Assembly (NCBI GenBank): GCA_023627715.1 | Contig: JAMAHW010000038.1 | Location: 276,465-340,464, forward strand | DNA from: Periconia sp. R9002 | Lineage: Eukaryota > Ascomycota > Dothideomycetes > Pleosporales > Periconiaceae | DNA length: 64,000 nucleotides | Direction of reading: 5' to 3' | Shown here: positions 35,415 through 44,488 of the stretch, in pieces | How the letters are laid out: the number at the start of each line of letters is the position of its first letter | Numbering within the stretch: position 1 is the stretch's first letter | Translations under genes and position numbers: made by a program | Notes under the pieces: generated by a model | What the model was told of the DNA's origin: nothing | Database searches by the model: none | Seen by the model: the letters and a program-made list of their open reading frames with translations, nothing else

Positions 35415-37072
35415 GGCATGAGGCGGAGAGGCGGGGAGAAAGGCGGCACGTGTAGAGATGGGTCGCGATCAACTTGGATGTCTTTTCGGTGGTCTCGTCT
35501 CGCGAGTTTGGCTTTGCAAGCTCCCCGGTCGCGTCGCGATAGCAAGCTTTTCCTATCGCGGCCTAGCGCATGTGGCTGTGGAAACAGCGACCGACTGCAC
35601 CGCCCCTTCTCCTCCGACATCCCTATTGGGCATGTACGATGACGACATGGATGAATTTGGAATCTTGGTTTCGAGGATTCATCTGATCATGTAGACGTAC
35701 GGGCGTGTATGAAGTAAACAAGAAGAAGATACAAGGCAAGAAGAATACATAGTAACGAGAGAAGGGTCAACAAACAAACAGGGAACCATGGATTAGCTAC
35801 TAATTATTAGCTAAGGACTACTGTAAATAGCAGCAAGGAGTTCTTGCTTGTTTCTGGGAGTGGCTGGTGATAAGCGAGCTGAAAGGGCATGAAGGTGCGG
35901 AAGGTGCGGCTGTGCATAACTAGGTAACTGTCGGCATCTTTGGCCGTCCAACACTCACTCCAGCTATTCCAACTACTGTAAATCAATTATGCATGCAAGT
36001 ACAGTTTATGCATTGATGCTTCGCCCTGTGTTTTGCACGTCATTTGAAGAACGGTTTGATGGATTGTTTGGGTCGCAAAAGCCATAGGGCAGGAAGTACT
36101 CGCGCGAACCTATTATTTTAGTAGAGGGCGTAATTGGATCAGTCGAGTCAGTCAGTCAGGTAGTCGGTCCAAGCTGTGCTGACATGATGAGCATTTGCAT
36201 TTCTTCTGCCTCGTCTTCTTTTCCCATCTCTCTTTGCATTTCCATCATCTCTTTTCGTCACGTCTCGTCTCCTCGACTTCAGCTTGACGGCGACGCTCGA
36301 ACCGTTGTTTTGTTTTGCAGGCGCTACTGTACTTAGCTAGCCAACCAGCCCGGCCATCAGCCCCTCCGCAATTTCAGACGGTAGCGCCCTTGGTAGCTCC
36401 AGGGTCACCCTTTTGTCTCCTGGTGCTGGTGCCCACTGGCCCCGGTGGAGCCTGTCTGTCATCTGCACCAAGTCTTTTGATTGCTGTGTAGACGTCGTTA
36501 GAATCTGCAGCTAGTTTTTGGGCCTCGTTGCAGCGCCTCCCCTGGCCCTTTATTGTTCAACAGCCACGCTGCACGGACCACGGCCCCGTCCTGCCCACTG
36601 CCCTACTTACACCACCCGACAAACCGCTGCTTCGGACTTCGATTCTGCTTCGTCCCATCCTTCGTTCTCACGCATTCTTCTGACTCTCTTTCTCACACAA
36701 TCTCCCTCTGTGCAAAAACATCAACGCCAACCTCCTCCCATCGTCGCCTTCGCTCGCTGCATAGCCCTGCGTCGTCCATCCTCCTGTCCCCACCGCCTCC
36801 TGCTGAGCTGCCACGACTGCTCGTTGTTTCAGACCATCCCCAGCATAACCTTCGACGCCCACCTGTCGGTTTCATCATCCCATCACCTCCCCTCCCCTCT
36901 CCATTCGCTACCTCGTGCGACCACCCTTGAGCGCCTCACACCCGTCTCAGCGCTGCCTCCGCTCCTGCCCAATCGTCCCAAACTCCACGCCTGCCTACCA
37001 TCGCACCCTCATCTCCCCACACGACCTCGCAACCGAACCGATCCACTGCAAACCCACATACCTCCCCTTTAA
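35415..37072. promoter_or_regulatory. Divergent region with ATG-free pyrimidine-rich leader
   Basis: These 1.7 kb lie between the PPP4R2-like gene and the UPF0658 gene. From 36190 to 37309 there is not one ATG on the plus strand, and 36540-37070 is strongly C/T-rich. The ORFs read there start at non-ATG codons. This looks like the promoter and 5' leader of the UPF0658 gene. Confidence 0.5.
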
Positions 37073-37309
37073 CGATCCTACCCAACTCCAGCCGCAACAG
37101 GCGGCTGCCACTTCGCCAAAATTACTCACCACGAGGCTCGAACATCCCTCCTCGGAGGCCAGCCGCTGGACAATTTCCCTGCCCAGTCCTCTTTTGCAAA
37201 CTATCAGCCTTACCAATCCTCTCAACAACACGATACCACGGCCGGCGGATACCACCACCGCGAGGGCTTTCCCACCCAACTTCCTCCGCCGCCCAAGCGC
37301 TCCAACAGA

Positions 37310-38467
37310 ATGTATATTCCCAACACACTATGGACCCGCCTCTTCATGCTCACGGCCATCATCCAGGCCGTGGTCGGTATCGGCCTTGAAGCGTATGTCC
37401 TGTCCTCTTTTGCGATGCGACCGCACTCGCAACGTGAGATCAACAGCTAACAACCGCCTGCAGATACATCTTCGCAAGGTTCAACGGCAGTTTCAACCTG
37501 CGCGATCTTCCTCCCGCCCACAACGAAGTCCGCACCATCCCGACGTACCTGGCCGTCTTCATGTTCGGTTATCTCTACCAACTCATGCTCGTTTATGATG
37601 CCTTGAGCCAAAAGAACACCATTCAAGTCATTGGCCTGGTCGTCTACAATATGGGTCTGCTCATTTATGCCGCGATCCAGTTTGATCAAATCGACGATGC
37701 CGTCCGACTCCTCAAGCAGACCTCTGCCTTGATTGATAAGGACGTGTGGGCTGAGATTCGTGCCGAGTTGATCACGCTCCCCATCCTCATGGCCGTCATC
37801 ACTCTCGCTTTTGCATTCCAAGCATGGAAGCTGTATGACGAGTTCGCTTGGACCATCTACAAGCACATCAGCGCTGATTTGCGATTGAAGCGCAGGTATC
37901 TGACGTATCAGGTATGATTCCGCGCGTTTTGGATAACAAAAGAACTGCATCCTCTAACCGTCATAGATTTACATCGCCCTGCTCAAGTTTGACTTCTTCT
38001 TCTTCCTCGCCTTCACCATCCAATTCCTCGTCGTGGTTGCAAAGAACCCCCTTGCCGAAACGATCCTCACCAGCGCCGCCCTCGCCATCACGTTCGTTCT
38101 GCTGTTTTTGGCCGCTTTCTGGGTCCGCCGTGAATCCGTCGTGGGCATGATCGTCGTCATCATCTTCTACTTCTGCGCCCTTGCCTACTTCATCTGGAAG
38201 TTGGTGCGCATGTACGCCGCTGAGGCTGACCGCGTCAGGGATTACGAACCCGCCCGCAAGTCACTGGCCAGTTTCGCTTCGCTGACCATCATGTTGGTCA
38301 TTGTCACCATTGTCATCGCATGCATCTGCACACACAATTTCAACAAGGGCTTGAAGCCCCACGTGAGCGGCAAGAGTGCCAAGCGGACCGGTGACAAGGC
38401 GGGCTACGGCAACGAGATGCCTTCCCTCAGCGGACCAGCGCCTGCTCAGCGTATGGAGATTGACTAG
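37310..38467 (+). CDS. UPF0658 Golgi-type multi-pass membrane protein
   Basis: Exons 37310-37392, 37464-37911 and 37967-38467 give 343 aa counted from the first ATG, with phases closing. The protein is mostly membrane helices: LFMLTAIIQAVVGIGLEAYI, TYLAVFMFGYLYQLMLVYDA, IGLVVYNMGLLIYAAIQF, LITLPILMAVITLAFAFQAW, FDFFFFLAFTIQFLVVVA, TSAALAITFVLLFLAAFWV, VVGMIVVIIFYFCALAYFIW and SLTIMLVIVTIVIACICTH. The pattern and the MYIPNT start-block match the UPF0658 family (fission yeast C1952.10c, Golgi). Its function is unknown. The same frame is open upstream to a TAA at 37070-37072 and reads like a genuine polar N-terminal tail (SSFANYQPYQSSQQHD ... PPPPKRSNR), yet contains no ATG. The true start may therefore lie further 5' (see findings). 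Confidence 0.88.
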
Positions 38468-39457
38468 AACTTTCGCAAGAGATACCCACTACAATTGTTC
38501 TTTATACCCGCTTGTTTTTCCTTTTTCTTTCAATCAAAATTCTTGCCATCAAAACAAACTGACACGAATTTCTGGATGCGTTTTGCGTGCATAGCCCTGA
38601 TCTAGACGGTTCGGATCAGCGCAACCTGGCGTCTTGGGAGCAAGATGGGATCACTTGCGTTGGACCTGCTTTTGCTTTTGGGACCGGAAATACCGGTCGG
38701 GAAGCAAGAAACCCGCCCTCCCCGGCGAAGACTCATGGAACATGGGAAGGAAATTGGAAGAGAAGCGGAAATGGCCGGAGCTGGATCCGCGACTGTTACG
38801 CCTTTTAATCCAAACTCACATTTTGGGAAATAATAGAAGGGATTCTTTGGAGGGGGAGTGGTCGGTCATACGCACCTCTCGACGCCATTTGGATGATGGG
38901 ATTATTTTCCACATGTGTGTGTTTCTTTTTCTTCCGCTGTGTTCCCATGTCATACAGACACACACTCTCTATCGATCGATCTTTCACCCGTGTGAAACGA
39001 TGTGGTTTTTTTTTCTTTATGCTGCTTCTTCGACTTCTTCTATTAACGAACTTGTATCCCAACTGTTCTCTCACGCGTTAGTTTTTTTTTTATTGGTCGG
39101 CTTCTTTAAACTTGCTTTGTATGTATGTATGTAGTATACCCACAACAACCAACCAACACCCCGACGGGCACACCACACACTCACGGCTCTTCTTCGTTCC
39201 CTTAGTAGGGTTCAAAACTGAGGGAAAATAGATTTTTTTTTGACTTGAGAGTGCTTTGACGGTGTTTGTTTGACAAATGGGATGGTTTCTGTTCTATGTG
39301 CGTGTATGTGTGTATATTGGTAAAGGAAAAAAGGAAATGGGACTTGGAAAAGTGATGGGATGGATGAATGGGTGATGTTGGAGGCCGTTGTTGTGAGAGG
39401 GAGGGACACCACACACATGAACGCTGTATTCCCTCCCCCCAAAAGAACCCCCCCTTC
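38468..39457. other. Convergent 3' spacer
   Basis: About 1 kb between convergent stops contains T runs, a (GTAT)n tract near 39120-39134 and GT/CA tracts near 39300. No gene is supported. Confidence 0.55.
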
Positions 39458-40512
39458 TTACGAAGGAGGCAACTCCCCCCCCTCCTTCCCCTCCCCCTTC
39501 CCCCCATCTCCCTCCCCCCCACCACCACCCTTCGAATTCAACGCACTCAAATAGCAATTCCACCCCAAACTCACCACATTAACAACCAGCACCCTCATCT
39601 CCAACGGCACAAACCGAAAATTCACCCCCTGCACCCACGGCCAGACCAAAAAGTTCTTCGTCAGCCCGGGGACGTACGCCTGCGCGAGACGTTCGCGGGG
39701 GGACGCGCCTTCGAGGACCGCCATGGACGAGAGGAAGACGAACATGTTGGTTGGCGCGAAGAGGAATTGGTCGGCTGCGACGCGCGCGGCGATGGTGGCG
39801 TTGGTCGAGCGGAGGTTGATGTGTCGGGCGAGGAAGGTGTACCAGTGGGTTGCTGCTGGGCCGAATATTGCTGTTGGGGGATGGGGTTAGTTGAGGTTGG
39901 GGGTGTGGGGATGGGGGGATGGGGTTAGGTACCTCCGCCGTAGAAGGCCATGCGTCCTGTGCGTTTTAGGTCGTGGTTTTCTAGACCGCGGCGTTCGACG
40001 CCTTGTTGGGCCATTGTGTCGCCGGTTGCGAAGAGGACCTGGGGGTGGGGGGTGTTAGTTTTCGGGCTTTTTGATACTGAACGGGCAAGTTTTGAGTGAT
40101 GGGTGGATGCATTGGTTGTTGTCCACACGTGCGTGTGTGGGGATCATCGTGCCCTCCTCATCTTTCACGATCCATAGATATAGAGGGACGACGGAAACGA
40201 GAAATCATGTTAAAAAGACTCACAGCCGTGGTGATGCTCTGTGTGAGCAGAGGCGCGCTCTTGAGCTTCGCTTGGTACCTGTTTTGTATGTGTCATCAGC
40301 ATCGGGTTCGTATTCATCGCTCATATGTGAGAACTATTCATCCATCCATCCCTCTCTCCAATTCGTGACAGAACGTGGTAAAGCGCGAGATTCGGTCACA
40401 AGAACAACCAGACTTCTCAGCGCGCGTCCCGTACGTGGGACTGAAAAAGGGTGGAATAAGGGGGACAAAAGAAAAGGAGGGGGGTGGATTGAACTCACCA
40501 CCTAAACGCCAT
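39458..40512 (-). CDS. Mpv17/PMP22 family inner-membrane protein (Sym1-like)
   Basis: Four exons, 40512-40499, 40278-40224, 40038-39933 and 39870-39458, give 195 aa. The first exon is 14 nt (M-A-F-R plus TG) and completes a Trp codon across the 220-bp intron to give [20 protein letters not shown]. Family hallmarks follow: [50 protein letters not shown] and the C-terminal block [20 protein letters not shown] with [17 protein letters not shown]. Length fits the family (about 175-205). Yeast Sym1 sits in the inner mitochondrial membrane and is needed for growth on ethanol at high temperature; this protein's role is inferred. The extreme C-terminus is an unusual G/E/K-rich tail ([18 protein letters not shown]) made by a simple G-rich sequence. 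Confidence 0.92.
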
Positions 40513-41689
40513 TGTTCTTCACGAATTGCCGTCTCGAGAATTCGTTTCTCGCCTTTTCCTAACCTCTTTTTTCCTTCCTTGATTCCTGTACACGAGTGTG
40601 TACCTGTTCAATCCGAATTGAGAAAACCCGCGCACGCAACACCGTCTGTTTCGTCCTCGACTCCTTTGCTTGGTTCCAAAGCTTATTTTGCGTCTTTCGA
40701 TCGTTGGGTGGGGCACTTAATCCTTCCTCTCTCTCTGTCAAGAACAAACAAGAGAGATCTCAGGAAGCTATGTGAATGTAGGTAAAGTAGGGGAGAAAAG
40801 GAGGAAGCGAAGAGGAGAGGAAGGAAGAAAATACCCACGACACGGCTCCCAAAACACACAAAGTTTAAGGGCGATGATGTAACTAGCACATGGAGCTAAG
40901 CTCCCCTTAGTACAGGGGGTGTGCCACAAAGGGACCGTGCGCGTGGGTGAGAGTGTGCACGTGGGGGTCCCTGGATTTTTTTTCTTGGGGTGTCTTGGGG
41001 TCTTGGACTTTTAAGGGTTCCTGACTAAGGTGACGGACCCTTCAATGTTGGTTTGAACTTTGACCCTGAGTTTGGGGAAGGAGGCGAGGTGTAAAATATT
41101 TTGTTGGGTGCTTCTGAATTCTTCTCTCTTTCTTTTATTTTCATTTTTGTTTTTGAGGGAGGTAAGCTGGTACAATTGATAGTTGCAGTTGCAGTTGCTC
41201 TCCATGCCAAAACCACAAGCCAAGTCTTCAAACACTACCTAGGTATACATCAATGTATAAAAATAATCCATCGCACATATACCCCTATATCCACCCATAC
41301 TCAGAGTCACATGCGAAAAAAAAATACCCTAGCTATTATTATGCTCGGAAAGAGCTAGAGATGCTTTATGCAAGCATCAATCTACAGCTAGCCTCAGTTG
41401 CATAAACGCATGCACATTTATACATACCTCTTTCCTTTTGTATATGTATGTACACGTGAACCGTGGGAAATCAGCCCGTCCTCACGTAATGGCATTCGCG
41501 TATAAAATTGTACATTGGTCTATATGGATCTTCGCTATAAGGAGATGGGAAGGTGTGTTTAATCGTGGAGAGGGAGGTTGGATATGGATTGGAGATATGA
41601 GTATCTCCTTTCACCCACCTTTTTTGATAAGTATTACCTAGGTGTCCCTTGGTCTTCTCACGTGCCTCTTTTCTCATCATGTGTCTTTG
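40513..41689. other. Intergenic region upstream of Mpv17-like gene
   Basis: This is 1.2 kb of promoter side for the Mpv17-like gene, increasingly AT-rich to the right. Short ORFs near 40519-40785 and 41011-41358 are unsupported. Confidence 0.5.
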
Positions 41690-41722
41690 GATGAATCATT
41701 GGGGTTTGAACTAACTGCTTAT
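41690..41722 (+). repeat. Direct repeat D, left copy
   Basis: The 33-bp sequence GATGAATCATTGGGG...GCTTAT recurs at 44290-44323 with one inserted G and one transition. The downstream companion ATGTTATTTGGATCT lies at 41999-42013 here and only 2 bp away in the right copy. Confidence 0.85.
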
Positions 41723-41736
41723 ATTCATGACGCGGT

Positions 41737-41820
41737 CGTCCTAGCCGAGGACGTTACCAAGTGTTTCCCCCCTACCTGTGTCGATACCCAGGGTAGCAAT
41801 ACTCTGTGAGGATCAATTTC
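41737..41820 (+). repeat. Short dispersed repeat, copy a
   Basis: This is the best reference copy. It contains CGTCCTAGCCGAGGACG (6-bp arms of a hairpin), then the GTGTCGATACCCAGGGTA core, then ACTCTGTGAGGATCAATTTC at the end. ATTCAT occurs on both sides (41723-41728 and 41824-41829) and could be a short target-site duplication. Confidence 0.75.
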
Positions 41821-42033
41821 AAAATTCATTCATTACGGGATTTAGCTGGGTTTAAAATAGGGTCTTAACCACAATTTCTACTTTGAAAACTATTAAACTC
41901 CCTCTTAACGTAGCTTCCACGGGCGTTCAACGTACGATCTAGACTTTGAATTCTGTCAGAAACTACATATGTAATCCTAGGGTGTGCCAAACCCCGTAAT
42001 GTTATTTGGATCTCTCTGCTAGTGTCTATAGAT

Positions 42034-42180
42034 CCCGCACTTGTAAATTATAGGAATCCTCTCCTAGTATTCTATTTACTATTAAGAAGACTATAATTAT
42101 AGGAGGAAGAGACCTTTAAAGCGTTGAATGTGGAGCGGTAAGTAGAACAAGTGCGGGCTATTTCCACACCTAGGTGCTAG
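42034..42180 (+). repeat. Left inverted-repeat arm of the DUF7924 element
   Basis: Bases 42063-42180 match the reverse complement of 43997-44111 over about 115 bp at roughly 85% identity by eye; most mismatches are transitions. The left arm also has its own 11-bp perfect inverted repeat, CCCGCACTTGT at 42034-42044 against ACAAGTGCGGG at 42147-42157. It could therefore also be read as a small MITE. Confidence 0.8.
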
Positions 42181-42442
42181 GGAAGGACTTATCGCTAAGG
42201 TTAACACGGTTGTATGTAAAAGATAAATAGCGCTTCCAACGAGTATCAGCATGTTCTGCTGAATCTCTAAGCCGTTGGACAGGACTCTGTGATGTCAATT
42301 GATCTATAAGCGCTTCAGCCAGAGGAGAGGGAGAGCAATATCAGTGTTAGACCCCAACTACGCTATGCCCAAAGGGCGTTAGTCTCGTATTCCAACCAGT
42401 CTTCCAACCCTCCACACTCAATCAAGTTCCACCCCCGCATCT

Positions 42443-42505
42443 ATTGTCAGCCTGGGTATCAACGCAGGCAGAAAAAAACACGGGGTAATGTCCTCAACCA
42501 GGACG
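42443..42505 (-). repeat. Short dispersed repeat, copy c
   Basis: This diverged copy in reverse orientation to copy a shows CCTGGGTATCAACGCAGG, an A run, and TGTCCT-(5)-AGGACG. It lies inside the DUF7924 element, between the left arm and the pseudogene. Confidence 0.55.
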
Positions 42506-42557
42506 GACACACAAGCAACTGCGGCGGCAACATAATAATATCTTTCTTCCCCCGTAA

Positions 42558-43740
42558 CTACCAATCAATATAGCCACAGTAGGGAAACAACCACCATCTA
42601 TAGATGGAAAGCGAACCCGTAAATTCAAACAACCAGTCGACGACACCGCCCCCCTTCGGAAGCGACTACGAACACAGATAGGTAAAGGAGCATCGGTCTG
42701 CGGCAACGAGACGTTAATTGCTCCCGTCGATTATTGGGTGAGGCAACAAACTTGGCCTAAGGAATACTTTGAGCCGGACCTGCTTGCAAGGCGAAAATCA
42801 ATGCCTTCCATTCGCCGCAAACGATCGGCGCAGGGCTCTTTTACAGCCAGCTCCACTACGCCTAACTACCAAAAGGCGAGGGAAGAGAAGAGTGCACTAT
42901 ACCAAGATCCGTACTATAGATTTCTGCTTGAAAACAAGGGCAGCTATATGGACAAATCCGAACTGGATATCACGGATGAAAGCAAGGACTTTTGCAGAAC
43001 CTTGCTCAAGAAGAAGCAGACTGTCCCCAAAGACTCATTATTTGATGACGATATCTTTAATAGGACCTACCAAAACTTGCAAAACAAAAATAAAGCGAGA
43101 GTCATTCAAGATATTGCTTAACTAATCGTTCCCTCTATAGAGACGCTCGCTACATTCGGCGCCAAGTCTCTAGAGGTTCTAATCAAAAGTGTCAATAAAG
43201 AGTAGGATAATTCCATCCCCCTCCCTAGATCTTGTCCGCAGCCGGACTATACTATAGGATTCAAGCGAACCGCGTTCACAGACAATCAATTGTTCAAAAT
43301 AAGTCCCATTTTAGGCGACATCATCAAGGAGACATCTTTCTTTTTGGCCACGTACGATATGTACTTCCCGTTCTTAACTTCCCAAGTAAAATGCGGTGTA
43401 CTTGAGTTCGCAGACCAGCAGAATGCTCACAGCATGACCCTTGCAGTCAGAGCGATCATCAAGCTTTTCCGGATCGTGAAGCGCAAACAAGAGCTCCATC
43501 GGCAAATCTTAGCCTTCTCAATCTCTCATGACCAGCAGTGGGTAAGAATCTACGGCCATTACCCTGTGATCAAGGGGGGAAATACTACTTATTACCGTCA
43601 CCCTATCCGCGCCGTCTCCATCTCAGACCTAGATAGTAAAGAGAAATAGACGGCATACAAATTCACCGAGAACGTCTATAATTTATAGATGCCAAAGCAC
43701 CTCGACAGAATCCGTTCTACTATTAACGAGCTCCCGCCTA
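42558..43740 (+). pseudogene. DUF7924-family pseudogene with RIP-like stops
   Basis: One frame is continuous from after a stop at 42555 and carries in-frame stops at 43119 (TAA), 43203, 43647 and 43686 (all TAG), with no frameshift up to about 43690. The frame reads as the DUF7924 family: RQQTWPKEYFEPDLLARRKS, then FLLENKGSYMDKSELDITDE, DSLFDDDIFNRTYQNLQNKN, PQPDYTIGFKR, FFLATYDMYFPFLTSQVKCG, DQQNAHSMTLAVRAIIKLFR and ISHDQQWVRIYGHYPVIKGG. All three TAG stops fall where I expect Trp, so they are TGG to TAG changes, that is CpA to TpA on the other strand, the RIP preference. The function of the family is unknown. The acidic residue expected before VKCG is Gln here. Confidence 0.8.
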
Positions 43741-43996
43741 ATTTTTTTTTTTGAATTCTCGCTACTCTAAGCGGGCTCTGACTTGTGTAAGACTTGGAAA
43801 GTCATCATCTCGCGCGATCGTTTATGGAGCTAGAGTCGGGCATTGTCGATGTAGGAGATACCACACCAGATACCTCATTTACTGGACAGGGTGCAACCAA
43901 AAAGTCGAGAAGAAATGCTGCAAATCACAATTGTTTTCTTCTTCGCAATTGATTGGTGTAATCAGTCACGGTATCAACACTGGGAAATGCTGCGAA

Positions 43997-44111
43997 TAGC
44001 TAGGTGTAGAAATAGCTCGCACTTATAATACTTACTACTCCCTATATAACGCTTTAAGGGTCTCTTTCCCCTAAAATTATAGTTTTCTTAATAGTAAGTA
44101 GAATACTAGGG
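43997..44111 (-). repeat. Right inverted-repeat arm of the DUF7924 element
   Basis: This is the reverse complement of 42063-42180. Conserved blocks are CCTAGTATTCTA, TTACTATTAAGAA, ACTATAATT, AAGAGACC, TTAAAGCGTT, AAGTGCG and GCTATTT. No obvious target-site duplication flanks the outer ends. Confidence 0.8.
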
Positions 44112-44488
44112 TAGTTTTTGTATAAAATATTTTTGATGTTTTTTTGAAAACATTTTACTAGTCAAAAATCTAAAAAATATTCAAGACATACTTCAAGTCC
44201 TTTTATTTTTTACAAACACATTTCTTCAAATTGAACCTAGGAAGCCTAGAGGTAGCATACGTACATACTATTTCAAGTTGCCTACAACTGATGAATCATT
44301 GGGGGTTTGAACTGACTGCTTATTGATGTTATTTGGATCTTTCTATACATCTATATGTATGCTTTATGTATGTATGTATGTGTGTGTGTGTGTTTCCTTC
44401 TTTTCTGTTCGTCCGTTCATCCCAACTCAGTCACTCCCCCCAAAAATACCGAACGAACAACAGATCTTTCGATCTTACTTCACGTCAC
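44112..44488. other. AT-rich right flank of the island and 3' region of the glucosidase gene
   Basis: Bases 44112-44260 are almost only A and T, typical of RIP-degraded sequence. They are followed by direct repeat D and a GTAT/GT microsatellite (44366-44394). No gene is present. Confidence 0.6.
44290..44340 (+). repeat. Direct repeat D, right copy (uninterrupted)
   Basis: The repeat at 44290-44323 is followed after 2 bp by ATGTTATTTGGATCT (44326-44340). In the left copy these two blocks are separated by 276 bp that include repeat copy a, so the right copy looks like the empty site. Confidence 0.75.

Noticed and set aside
36518..37072. 184-codon ORF in the leader of the UPF0658 gene
   Set aside because: It starts at a non-ATG codon in ATG-free pyrimidine-rich sequence and contains no motif. 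The frame connected to UPF0658 is a different one.
42423..44323. LTR retrotransposon or Tc1/mariner transposase in the AT island
   Set aside because: I found no reverse transcriptase, integrase or DDE motif remnants. The only coding remnant is DUF7924.
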